This document shows, in pieces, positions 8,838 to 17,464 of a stretch of 64,000 nucleotides of DNA. The stretch covers positions 62,001 through 126,000 of the forward strand of contig JAHALQ010000005.1 in NCBI GenBank assembly GCA_018362935.1, read 5' to 3'. Both the position numbers and the translations under genes were made by a program. The notes below the pieces were generated by a model. It was not told where the DNA came from and ran no database searches. It saw only the letters and a list, made by a program, of their open reading frames with translations. How positions within the stretch are numbered: the stretch's first letter is position 1; every line of letters starts with the position of its first letter. This DNA is from Pseudomonadota bacterium (lineage in GTDB: Bacteria > Pseudomonadota > Alphaproteobacteria > RF32 > CAG-239).

Positions 8838-10097
8838 ATGGAAGCCAAAACCGAAACCCGCACAATCCGAACCGATATAGCCGTCGCCGAATATCTGCGC
8901 AAGCTCGACGCGGCGGTCGGCGAATATGACGCGATTTATATCAACGTTTCCAAACTTGAAAGCAAAAACATCCGCGATTCCCACCGGCAGGAACTGGCCG
9001 ACACTTTTGCAGCTTTCGTATCCAAAGCGATGGCGCGTTATTTTTGGTTCGCCAATGAAGACGTCATCGTCATTTACAACCGCCGCATCAAAGACGAAAT
9101 TTTATCTTGCCTGGTCAAAATCCGTTTTATGTTTCACGACGACGAACTGCTCAAAAATTCCGACAATCTGGAAGCAATCGGCTTTGTCAAATTTTATAAC
9201 ATGGCCGATGACAAAAGAGAATTTTACCATCTTGTCAGCAAATTGAGCCACCAGCAAAACCCGGTCAAACTGCAGACAAAGAAGACCAATCCCTTTGTTG
9301 TCAACACAATAGCTTCCTCTGCGCCCGCCAAACAGAAAAAACCGCTCACGCCGGACATTTTGGCGCGCGTTCAAAAAATACTGTCCGTCGCAGATTTTTC
9401 CAGCTTTATCCGCCGTCAGGCAATCTGCGCGGTCATCGGAAAATCGGCGCCGCTGCGTGTCTTTGAAGAAGTTTATGTGTCGATTCCAGATTTGCGCGAA
9501 ATGCTGCTTCCCGACATTGACCTGGTCGCCAATCCGTGGCTGTTTTTGTCGCTGAGCGAAACGCTGGACAAACGCGTTCTGGAAACGATCGGACGCCATG
9601 ACGACGGCTCGTTGATTGGAAATTTCAGCGTCAACATCAACGTATCGACGATTTTGTCAGATGAATTTCTGGCTTTCGACGAAAGTATCAGCGCTTCAAT
9701 GCGCCCGAGCATCATTCTGGAGCTTCAGCTCGTAGATATTTTCAGCGACATCAAATCTTTTGTTCTGGCCAAAACTTTTGCCCAGGCGCGCGGATACAAA
9801 ATCTGCATAGACGGCATCTCGGTTGACAAACTTAAATATCTTAATCGCGCCAATCTCAATTGCGATTTGATGAAGATTATCTGGCACCCGAGCTTTATGG
9901 ACGTGATAAACGAAGACAAACATTTTATGGACTATGTTAACAAGGCAGAACGCGCCAAAATGATTCTCTGCCGGATTGACGACCCCTCCGCAATTGAAGT
10001 CGGCAACTCTCTGGGCATTAATCTTTATCAGGGTCGATATGTGCAAAGGCTCTTAAATGCCGTTGCGCCCAAAGTTCCTTTTACGCTTCGCAAGTAA
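8838..10097 (+). CDS. Degenerate GGDEF-EAL-like protein, copy 2
   Basis: A 419-residue tandem paralogue of the preceding gene with the same order of decayed motifs: IYINVSKLESK near the N-terminus, WFANEDVIVIY where GGDEF would be, GNFSVNINVST, SIILELQLVDIF, KICIDGIS in place of DDFGTG, ILCRIDDPSA in place of AEGVE, and LYQGRYV. As in copy 1, the catalytic acids of EAL enzymes are missing, so it probably binds a ligand or a partner. A proline/lysine linker at about 155-170 separates the two halves. It starts one base after copy 1 ends and finishes before a strong terminator, so the two form a bicistronic unit. Confidence 0.55.
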   Translation: MEAKTETRTIRTDIAVAEYLRKLDAAVGEYDAIYINVSKLESKNIRDSHRQELADTFAAFVSKAMARYFWFANEDVIVIYNRRIKDEILSCLVKIRFMFHDDELLKNSDNLEAIGFVKFYNMADDKREFYHLVSKLSHQQNPVKLQTKKTNPFVVNTIASSAPAKQKKPLTPDILARVQKILSVADFSSFIRRQAICAVIGKSAPLRVFEEVYVSIPDLREMLLPDIDLVANPWLFLSLSETLDKRVLETIGRHDDGSLIGNFSVNINVSTILSDEFLAFDESISASMRPSIILELQLVDIFSDIKSFVLAKTFAQARGYKICIDGISVDKLKYLNRANLNCDLMKIIWHPSFMDVINEDKHFMDYVNKAERAKMILCRIDDPSAIEVGNSLGINLYQGRYVQRLLNAVAPKVPFTLRK

Positions 10098-10133
10098 ATC
10101 CCCTCTGCAAGCCCGTATTTTGTGCAATAAACA

Positions 10134-10163
10134 AAAGCTCCCGCCTGAACGGGAGCTTTCTTA
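10134..10163. terminator. Bidirectional intrinsic terminator
   Basis: Perfect 10-base stem AAAGCTCCCG / CGGGAGCTTT between the second EAL-like gene (+) and the DUF465 gene (-), with T-rich flanks on both strands. Confidence 0.8.
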
Positions 10164-10173
10164 AGAATTACGG

Positions 10174-10356
10174 TTAATTTGCCTGCAGGCTTCTGCGTAA
10201 CATTTCATCTTTTTTACGGAGCTTTTCTTTCTTGAGCTGCTCAATTCTAATCATATTTTTCCAGATGTGGCTTTCTTCCTCTCTGAGAGCGGCCTCAAGC
10301 TGCGCATGCTGGACTTTCAAACTTTCGATGGTAGCCTCAACTTCCGTATACACCAT
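10174..10356 (-). CDS. DUF465 (YdcH-like) small coiled-coil protein
   Basis: A 60-residue, strongly charged helical protein of the DUF465 family, common in Alphaproteobacteria and without a defined function. The whole length is compatible with a helical hairpin: an E/L-rich first helix with a histidine (ESLKVQHAQLEAAL at about 11-24) and a K/R-rich second helix (IRIEQLKKEKLRKKDEML). A GGAG ribosome-binding site sits 9 bases before the ATG. It is transcribed alone, between a shared terminator and the divergent tspO gene. Confidence 0.8.
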   Translation of the reverse strand: MVYTEVEATIESLKVQHAQLEAALREEESHIWKNMIRIEQLKKEKLRKKDEMLRRSLQAN

Positions 10357-10443
10357 AATATATCTCCTTTTAAAAGGTGATTTATGCTATATATTATAAT
10401 CATACTTTTAATAAATTGCCACAAAAAAATACAGGAGTAACAA

Positions 10444-10833
10444 ATGTTTGATTTGGAATGGTATCAAAGCCTCGGCAAACCTGCCCTGACTCCGCCGCCG
10501 GAAGCGTTTCAGACCGTATGGCCGGTGCTCTATATTCTGATGGCCGTATCTTTTTATTTTTATCTGAAACAAACGCCCAAAATACAACGGCCGCTTGGCA
10601 TCATCTTTTTCTGCCTGCAATTATTCCTGAATTTTCTGTGGAGTCCCGTCTTTTTCGGCATGCAGCGCATTGGCAGCGCACTGTTGGTTTTATCGCTGCT
10701 GATTGTGACCGTCGCCTGTACGGTCTGGATATTCAACAAAACATCACGCCTTGCCGCCGGGCTGCTGTTACCGTATTTTGTCTGGATTCTTTTTGCCTGG
10801 TATCTCAATTTTGAAATCTGGCGGCTAAATTAA
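10444..10833 (+). CDS. tspO: TspO/MBR family membrane protein, short form
   Basis: TspO proteins are five-helix membrane proteins that bind porphyrins and regulate stress or tetrapyrrole responses. The signature residues are clear: WYQSLGKPALTPPPEAF (6-22), VWPVLY (25-30), LNFLWSPVFF (about 62-71) and PYFVWILFAWYLN at the end. At 129 residues it lacks the first transmembrane helix, which normally precedes the WY..L.KP motif; the AGGAG directly before this ATG argues that the short form is genuine. TspO in an apparent anaerobe is slightly surprising. It stands alone and is followed by a structured intergenic element. Confidence 0.85.
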   Translation: MFDLEWYQSLGKPALTPPPEAFQTVWPVLYILMAVSFYFYLKQTPKIQRPLGIIFFCLQLFLNFLWSPVFFGMQRIGSALLVLSLLIVTVACTVWIFNKTSRLAAGLLLPYFVWILFAWYLNFEIWRLN

Positions 10834-10857
10834 AACCATAAAACAAAAAGCCGGATG

Positions 10858-10948
10858 GCGTGTGTATACAAAGTGTTTTGCAAGGCAAGAAAAATTTTAG
10901 CGTACAATAAAGACCGCGCAAAATTGCTCTGAATGAGCCGTTACACGC
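10858..10948. repeat. Structured intergenic element, divergent member of the hairpin family
   Basis: Long imperfect hairpin between tspO and rodA: outer arms GCGTGT / ACACGC and inner arms GTTTTGC / GCAAAAT. It shares GGCGTGTGTA with the mreB-mreC element and an ATGAGCC-TTA-ACG block with the cassette tails at 23.1 and 44.8 kb. No terminator-type T run follows directly. Confidence 0.5.
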
Positions 10949-10951
10949 ATT

Positions 10952-12091
10952 TTAATCTTTGCCGATATTAATATTACGGTTAATATTGACGGAAAGGATA
11001 ATGCCGAAAGCCGCCATAACCGAAAGGATAACAGTGCCGCCGTAGGATATTAACGGCAGGGGAACGCCGACAACCGGAATCAGGCCGAGCACCATCGCCA
11101 TATTAATCATGACATAAAGAAAAAAGTTTGTCGCCAGGCCGACCGCCGCAAGTTTGCCGAAATAGCTGGTCGTACGCAAAGCGAAAGCATAGCTGTAAGC
11201 CAGAATCAAAATATTGACAAGAACCACAAAAATAGCGCCAATCATGCCGAACTCTTCCGAAAGCATCGTAAAAATAAAATCGGTGTGCTTTTCCGGCAGA
11301 AAGTTAAGGTGGCTCTGCGTCCCCTTCAAAAAGCCTTTGCCGAATACGCCGCCCGACCCCAATGCGATTTTAGACTGGATAATGTGATAACCGGCACCGA
11401 GCGGATCGCGCTCCGGATCCAAAAATGTCAGCACGCGGTTCTGCTGATAATCATGCAGCAGATTCCACGCAATCGGCAGAGAGATTATTCCGCCGAGCAA
11501 AACAATTCCGAATTTCCACAATTGCACGCCGACGGCAAAAAACATGGCGCCCGCCGTAAAGACCAGCATTAAGGCCGTTCCCAAATCCGGCTGTGTCATA
11601 ACCAGCAGCGACGGAACCAATACCATCAGCAGCGGCACCATAATTCCGCGCATGGTTTCGATATTTTGCAGCGACGTGCCGTGGAAATAGCGCGCCAAAG
11701 CCAGAACCAAAGCAATTTTCATTAATTCCGACGGCTGCAGCTTTATAAAACCGAGGTTAATCCAGCGCTGCGCGCCCATACCGACATGGCCGCCGACTTC
11801 AACAATAATTAAAAGCAGCAATACCCCGAAATAAAAGACATAAGCATAACGCATAAAATACTTAACATCGACCAAGGCCAGCGTAATCATGACAACCAGC
11901 CCGATGCCGAAACGCAGCAGCTGATTCAATGCCCAGGGATGCCAGCTGCCGTTCGCCGCCGAATACAGCATAGTTACGCCGACTGCGGCCAAAATAAAGA
12001 TAAACATGATATAGGCAAAACTTAAACTCTGAATTTTTTCTTTCAGGGTCAAAGACTGGCTTTTAAAACTTGTTTCATAAAATTTATACAT
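10952..12091 (-). CDS. rodA: Rod-shape peptidoglycan polymerase RodA
   Basis: RodA is the SEDS-family glycosyltransferase of the elongasome, polymerising lipid II with PBP2 during rod growth. The 379-residue protein is almost wholly hydrophobic, with about ten transmembrane segments. Family blocks seen include GAQRWINLGFIKLQPSELMK (about 127-146), QPDLGTALM (about 184-192), FLPEKHTDFIFTMLSEEFG (about 284-302) and PLISYGGT near the C-terminus. It follows the mrdA stop codon by 3 bases, so it is the last gene of the mreBCD-mrdA-rodA operon. The length and motifs look intact, in contrast to its partner mrdA. Confidence 0.93.
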   Translation of the reverse strand: MYKFYETSFKSQSLTLKEKIQSLSFAYIMFIFILAAVGVTMLYSAANGSWHPWALNQLLRFGIGLVVMITLALVDVKYFMRYAYVFYFGVLLLLIIVEVGGHVGMGAQRWINLGFIKLQPSELMKIALVLALARYFHGTSLQNIETMRGIMVPLLMVLVPSLLVMTQPDLGTALMLVFTAGAMFFAVGVQLWKFGIVLLGGIISLPIAWNLLHDYQQNRVLTFLDPERDPLGAGYHIIQSKIALGSGGVFGKGFLKGTQSHLNFLPEKHTDFIFTMLSEEFGMIGAIFVVLVNILILAYSYAFALRTTSYFGKLAAVGLATNFFLYVMINMAMVLGLIPVVGVPLPLISYGGTVILSVMAAFGIILSVNINRNINIGKD

Positions 12092-12094
12092 TTG

Positions 12095-13705
12095 TTATTC
12101 CACCGGTTTTGGGCTGGCATCAAGCTTGAGAGCTTCCAGCAATAACTTTCCGCCGATCGGCGCCGCCACAGCCGAACCGCTGCGCCCGTGCTCGACCAGA
12201 ACCGCAACGGCATAGCGCGGATTATTATGCGGCGCATATCCGACAAACAAAGCATGGTTGCGATATTTCCACGGCAGATCCTCCTGCCGGATAATTCCGG
12301 TCTGGCGCTCTTTCATGCTGATGCGCCGAACCTGGGTCGTTCCGGTCTTGCCCGCCATTTTAAGGCCGTTAAAATCAAATCTCGACCCCAGAGCCGTTCC
12401 GCCCGGAATATTAACCACGTCAAACATGCCCTGCTTGACAAGGGAAATATTGCCCGAACTGATATTCATCTTCTCAAGTTTAGACTTTTCGCTGACTTTG
12501 CTGAACGTCGGAACCACCGCATAGCCGCCGTTGGCAATTCGCGCCGTCATCGTTGCCAATTGTATCGGCGTCGTCAGTATATACCCCTGCCCGATGCCGG
12601 AAATCAAAGATTCGCCGAGTTGCCACGGTTCCCCGAAACGGCGGCGTTTCCAATCCGTATCGGGAATCAAGCCTTCTTTTTCATTTTCCAGACCGACGTT
12701 GATTTTCTGCCCGAGACCAAAACGCCGCGCCATCTCGGCAATTTTGTTGATTCCCACTTTCTGCGCCGTTTCATAAAAGAAAATATCGCATGAATGTTGC
12801 AAAGCCTGAACAACGTCCAGATAACCATGCCCTTCTTTTTTCCAGCAGTGAAAAGCATGATCGCCCAAAAACATTTTTCCCGCGCAAAAAGAACGCGTCT
12901 GCGGCGTAATCGCTCCGCTTTCCAACGCGGCCAAAGCCACGACCATTTTGAATGTCGAACCCGGCGAATACTGCCCGGCGAGCACTTTGTTCATCATCGG
13001 CTTATGCTCGTTTTGATTAAGTTCTGCCCACTCTTTGGCACTGACACCCTGCGTAATCATATTGGGGTCATAAGCCGGCGTCGACGCAAACACCAATATC
13101 TCGCCGCTGTATATGTCAACCATGACCGCGGCGCCGGTTTCTTCGCCAAACAGCTCATAGGCTTTGCTTTGCAGGCGCGCATCAATGCTCAGTTCTATCT
13201 TTTCGCCCGGCACGCCGTCAACCCGTTCTATTTCTTTCATAACGCGGCCGAAAGCATTAACTTCAAGCTTGAGGTTGCCGCCTTTGCCGCGCAGCTTCTT
13301 TTCATAGAGCTTTTCAATGCCGGCCTTGCCGATTTTGAATCCGGGAACTTCCAGCAGCGGATCGTCCTTGACCTTGACATCCTGCTCCGACACCGAAGAA
13401 ACATAGCCGATGACATGCGCCATTTTTTCACCGTAAGGATAATACCTTGTCAATCCTTCATCGATGATAATCCCCGGCAAATCCGGCGCATTAAGCTGAA
13501 TTTGCGCGACTTCGTCCCAATTCAGATTGTCTTTGATTTTTATCGGAACAAAGCTCCGATTCTTTTTCAAATCTTTTTTTATTTTTTCCTCTTCGGCTTC
13601 CGACAAGGGCATAATCCGCTTAAAGGCATCCAGCGTTTCCTGCACGTTGGTCGTCTGTTCGGCCACAATCATTGCTTGGAAATTCTGACGGTTGGTTGCC
13701 AGCAT
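12095..13705 (-). CDS. mrdA: Penicillin-binding protein 2, main open frame (N-terminus lost)
   Basis: PBP2 cross-links peptidoglycan in the rod-growth complex. This 536-residue frame holds the dimerisation domain and the transpeptidase domain with the active-site STFK (SPGSTFKMV) and the KTGT box (MAGKTGTTQ). It begins abruptly at MLATNRQNFQ, which in normal PBP2 is an internal segment. The membrane anchor is encoded just upstream in a different frame (13669-13830), and about 30 residues that normally link the two, including the conserved P-x-RG-x-I-x-DR box, are missing. No good ribosome-binding site precedes this ATG. Either a real deletion with frameshift or an assembly error; as read, it would give no anchored PBP2. 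Confidence 0.85.
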   Translation of the reverse strand: MLATNRQNFQAMIVAEQTTNVQETLDAFKRIMPLSEAEEEKIKKDLKKNRSFVPIKIKDNLNWDEVAQIQLNAPDLPGIIIDEGLTRYYPYGEKMAHVIGYVSSVSEQDVKVKDDPLLEVPGFKIGKAGIEKLYEKKLRGKGGNLKLEVNAFGRVMKEIERVDGVPGEKIELSIDARLQSKAYELFGEETGAAVMVDIYSGEILVFASTPAYDPNMITQGVSAKEWAELNQNEHKPMMNKVLAGQYSPGSTFKMVVALAALESGAITPQTRSFCAGKMFLGDHAFHCWKKEGHGYLDVVQALQHSCDIFFYETAQKVGINKIAEMARRFGLGQKINVGLENEKEGLIPDTDWKRRRFGEPWQLGESLISGIGQGYILTTPIQLATMTARIANGGYAVVPTFSKVSEKSKLEKMNISSGNISLVKQGMFDVVNIPGGTALGSRFDFNGLKMAGKTGTTQVRRISMKERQTGIIRQEDLPWKYRNHALFVGYAPHNNPRYAVAVLVEHGRSGSAVAAPIGGKLLLEALKLDASPKPVE

Positions 13706-13830
13706 CTCGCCGTATATACCTGCAGATAATATAAGCGGGCAATAATGATAATCAGCAGCACAATCTGCCCCGCCGCCAACACCAGCGACCGACCGATCAG
13801 AACTTTTCCCTTATCATTATCCCGGTTCAT
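13669..13830 (-). pseudogene. mrdA: Detached 5' end of mrdA (membrane anchor, frameshifted)
   Basis: The ATG at 13830 overlaps the mreD stop (TAATG), the expected coupled start of mrdA. It encodes a cytosolic RDNDKGK start, one membrane helix (about residues 15-34) and ARLYYLQV, all typical of PBP2. The frame then reads into unrelated residues and stops at 13669, because the following PBP2 sequence lies in another frame and about 30 codons are absent. The break is near 13712-13718. Confidence 0.75.
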
Positions 13831-14348
13831 TATTCTTCATCCTGTATCAGCGTATTTTGCACAAAAGCCAGCAGCAGTGAAACCAGCGGATAGCAAAATA
13901 CAGTTATCAGATAGCTGAAAAACAGCACGCCGAGCGGCAAAAAGCGGCTGTAATAAACCGACACCACCAACCAGCGCAGCAAAATCGTTCCCAAAGACAG
14001 GGCGACAAAGCCGTACCACAAAACCACGAAAGGTTTTGCCGTCAGAAATTTTGACGCGGCATTGGTCAGAACATACAAAACCAGCATGGCAAAAATACTT
14101 GAACCCATCGGCGCGGCGCTGATAACATCATCAACCAGCCCCAGGCAGCAAATAGACCATAAATTAAACAAATCCGGACGGTGCACCAGCCAAAAATAGC
14201 CGCAAATCAATCCGATAGCCGGATGAATGGTGTTAAGAAACAAAAAATTCAGCGGCAGATAAGACAGCAAAACCAGAAAAACCGAAGACAACAGCGGCAG
14301 CAAACGCTGAAACAGGGAATTGATGTTTTCATCCAAATCATCACTCAT
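13830..14348 (-). CDS. mreD: Rod-shape determining protein MreD
   Basis: A 172-residue inner-membrane protein with five or six hydrophobic segments, the size and character of MreD, the membrane partner that helps link MreC, MreB and the PBP2-RodA synthase. MreD is poorly conserved in sequence, so the call leans on its place between mreC and mrdA. It overlaps mreC by 8 bases at its 5' end and mrdA by one base at its 3' end, indicating translational coupling. Visible features are NTIHPAIGLICGYFWLVHRP (about 39-58) and a glycine-rich GLVDDVISAAPMGSS loop typical of MreD. Confidence 0.85.
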   Translation of the reverse strand: MSDDLDENINSLFQRLLPLLSSVFLVLLSYLPLNFLFLNTIHPAIGLICGYFWLVHRPDLFNLWSICCLGLVDDVISAAPMGSSIFAMLVLYVLTNAASKFLTAKPFVVLWYGFVALSLGTILLRWLVVSVYYSRFLPLGVLFFSYLITVFCYPLVSLLLAFVQNTLIQDEE

Positions 14349-15219
14349 CGGTATCCCCGTTTTTAAGATTCAGCTGGCTGTCCCTGAGCAGCCCCTCAAG
14401 ACCGTAATTGATTAGCTTGATGTACTCAAGCTGCTCCAGCGAGCTGAACGGTTTAACCGCAATTTCGTTTTTTCCGGCGCTGACAACTTTGCCGATGGGC
14501 AGCCCGGCCGGAAAAACGCCGGCCACGCCTGAAGTCACAATCCGGTCGCCGATATTAATCCCGGCATCCAGCGGCGTAAAAATCAGTTTTGGCAGCGACG
14601 TATTGTCGCCCGACAAAATTCCGCGTACCCGCGAACTTTCGACAATTACCGGAATTTTTGAGTTGATATCGGTTATCAGCAAAATCCGCGCATAGCTGTC
14701 GCCGGCGCGGTCAACCCGGCCGACTACCCCTTTGTCCGACATCGCCACTTGTCCCTTGCGCGCTCCTGCATCCCCGACATAGGCAATCATCGAATGCGAA
14801 AAAGCGTCGCCTTCTTCGGCAATGACGCGGGCGGTAATAAAATCAGATTTCGGCGGCGTCACATAATTGAGCAAATCGGTCAACAGCCGGTTTTCGATTT
14901 CCAGAGATTTAAACTTGTCATACAAAAGGTTGAGTTTGCGGTTTTCTTCTTTCAGGCGTTGGTTGTCGGCATGAATTTCCTTCAAATCGCTGAAATAATC
15001 ATAAGCATGTGCAATCAGCTTCGCCGGGATAACCAGCACGTCTATCACGGGGGAAACAACATCCGTCGCCACGTTGGAAGTTTTTTCTATCAGCACGGTA
15101 TCGGTTTTGTTCACCAACATCAAAGCAAACGCAGTCAAAAACAAAATTACCAGCGCAAATTTCTTGGCCAGTAATCTAATGTGGCTTAAATGTAAAAATA
15201 AACTTCTGCGCCGTTTCAT
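14341..15219 (-). CDS. mreC: Rod-shape determining protein MreC
   Basis: MreC is a bitopic periplasmic protein that activates the PBP2-RodA complex. The 292-residue protein has a basic N-terminus (KRRR), one membrane helix at about 19-36, a coiled coil near 70-110 (IHADNQRLKEENRKLNLL) and the two beta-barrel domains, with GDAGARKGQVAMSDKGVVGR and ITDINSKIPV segments characteristic of the family. It is separated from mreB by 159 bases containing a long hairpin element, and has a weak ribosome-binding site. That suggests the element may influence the level of mreCD-mrdA-rodA expression relative to mreB. Confidence 0.92.
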   Translation of the reverse strand: MKRRRSLFLHLSHIRLLAKKFALVILFLTAFALMLVNKTDTVLIEKTSNVATDVVSPVIDVLVIPAKLIAHAYDYFSDLKEIHADNQRLKEENRKLNLLYDKFKSLEIENRLLTDLLNYVTPPKSDFITARVIAEEGDAFSHSMIAYVGDAGARKGQVAMSDKGVVGRVDRAGDSYARILLITDINSKIPVIVESSRVRGILSGDNTSLPKLIFTPLDAGINIGDRIVTSGVAGVFPAGLPIGKVVSAGKNEIAVKPFSSLEQLEYIKLINYGLEGLLRDSQLNLKNGDTDE

Positions 15220-15252
15220 AAATCAAAAACTTTCGTGATAATTCACTCCAAG

Positions 15253-15373
15253 AAGTTTGGCCGGCGTGTGTAAATAATAAGAATTAAGGGCGGCAACACC
15301 GGAGTTTACAAAGACGTAAATGAGGATGTTGCCGACCCGCAAATTCTGTATTAGTTACCAGCCGGACAAGCTT
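15253..15373. repeat. Long imperfect hairpin element between mreB and mreC
   Basis: Outer arms AAGTTTGGCCGGC (15253-15265) and GCCGGACAAGCTT (15361-15373) pair at 12 of 13 positions; the core hairpin runs from GGGCGGCAACA to TGTTGCCGACCC (15288-15338) with a GGAG...TGAG internal loop and a TTTAC/GTAAA stem. The core is the same fold as in the two cassette tails (23.2 and 44.85 kb) with paired base changes. Confidence 0.65.
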
Positions 15374-15378
15374 CTCGA

Positions 15379-16434
<1,056 letters not shown>

Positions 16435-16514
16435 TTAAATAAATTGTTGTTGCTTAATTTTTATAACGATATTCCGTTCTGTGCAAGCGCTATTTGTTTT
16501 TTTAACAAATAAAT

Positions 16515-16545
16515 AAGGGGGCAAAAGCCCCCTTTTATATTTTTC
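16515..16545. terminator. Intrinsic terminator between the acetyltransferase gene and mreB
   Basis: AAGGGGGC-AAAA-GCCCCCTT stem. On the minus strand it follows the acetyltransferase stop codon by 12 bases and leads into TTATTTATTTG; the plus strand also has a T-rich tail. Confidence 0.75.
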
Positions 16546-16556
16546 CCGGCCGGCCG

Positions 16557-17402
16557 TCAGCGGCGCGCGCCGGTTTGGTATGAGCGCAGCATAAAAGCAG
16601 GACTGATTTGCGGACCTTTCTGCTCAATATTGTCTTGTTTCCAGCGTTTTATCCAGGTTCCCATCCGGCCTTTGTTTTCAATCCAGTTGCCGTAACCGCG
16701 GTGGCTGCCGTGAAATCCCTTGGCCAAATCGTTTTTGTCATTGGTATTAATGGCGCCGGTACACAGGGCATACTGGTTTTCCACGCCGAAATTCTGCACG
16801 TAATAACCGTCCAGAGCCTCCGCAAAAAGTTTGCCCAGACCTTTGCCCTGTAACGCTGCCGAAACGGCAATCGTATCGTTGTAAATCAGTTTGTCCTTAA
16901 TCGGAATACCCTCTTCCTGCATTTCCCGGGCTTCCCGCGAACCGGCTTCAATCAGCTGAAAAGTGGCAAAACCAACCGGCTTGTTGGTGGCAATTTCTTC
17001 CAAAACAAAAATATCGCTTTTTTGAGCATAGGCTTCATAAGATTGGGGCGTTCCGTCAAAATAAATCGGAAAGTTGTTTTCATATCGGCCGTATTTGTTA
17101 TACACCGACATAAACTCGGCCGGATCAAAATCCTGCTCGAAAAAAAGGTTGTCGGCAGCAGGCTTGCCCGAAACCGGGGCTGTATGCTCCTTGTCATAAA
17201 TACCGCGGGGCGTAAAAGCGCTGCTCTTGACAATGCGGTAGCCTTTAGCCGCCAGCAGTTCCAAAGATTTATCCACTCCCTCGAAACCCTGAGCGGCAAG
17301 AACTTCTTTGCGCTCCGGCAGCATGACGCCGTCCCAGTACGGCAGTTCCCGCTCTGCGTCGATCCCGTAGCGGGCTTCCATTTTGTCTTTCCAGTTTGCC
17401 AT
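16557..17402 (-). CDS. GNAT-like acyltransferase
   Basis: A 281-residue soluble protein whose middle part matches the GNAT fold: KPVGFATFQLIEAG (about 141-154) as the central strands and IAVSAALQGKGLGKLFAEAL (about 175-194) as the acetyl-CoA pyrophosphate loop (Q-x-x-G-x-G). The N-terminal 120 residues and the C-terminal aromatic, glycine-rich stretch are not recognisable, so the acceptor is unknown. I start it at the ATG at 17402 because a GGAGG lies 5 bases upstream; a further in-frame ATG 12 bases earlier would overlap that site. It is a single-gene transcript. Confidence 0.65.
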   Translation of the reverse strand: MANWKDKMEARYGIDAERELPYWDGVMLPERKEVLAAQGFEGVDKSLELLAAKGYRIVKSSAFTPRGIYDKEHTAPVSGKPAADNLFFEQDFDPAEFMSVYNKYGRYENNFPIYFDGTPQSYEAYAQKSDIFVLEEIATNKPVGFATFQLIEAGSREAREMQEEGIPIKDKLIYNDTIAVSAALQGKGLGKLFAEALDGYYVQNFGVENQYALCTGAINTNDKNDLAKGFHGSHRGYGNWIENKGRMGTWIKRWKQDNIEQKGPQISPAFMLRSYQTGARR

Positions 17403-17464
17403 TTCAGCCTCCATGTAAAATTATAGAAGCTAATTTACACCTTATTCAATTTTTTGTCAATATT

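Noticed and set aside
15253..15373. Simple Rho-independent terminator after mreB
   Set aside because: There is no T run after the stem, and the sequence continues the paired changes of a repeated element.
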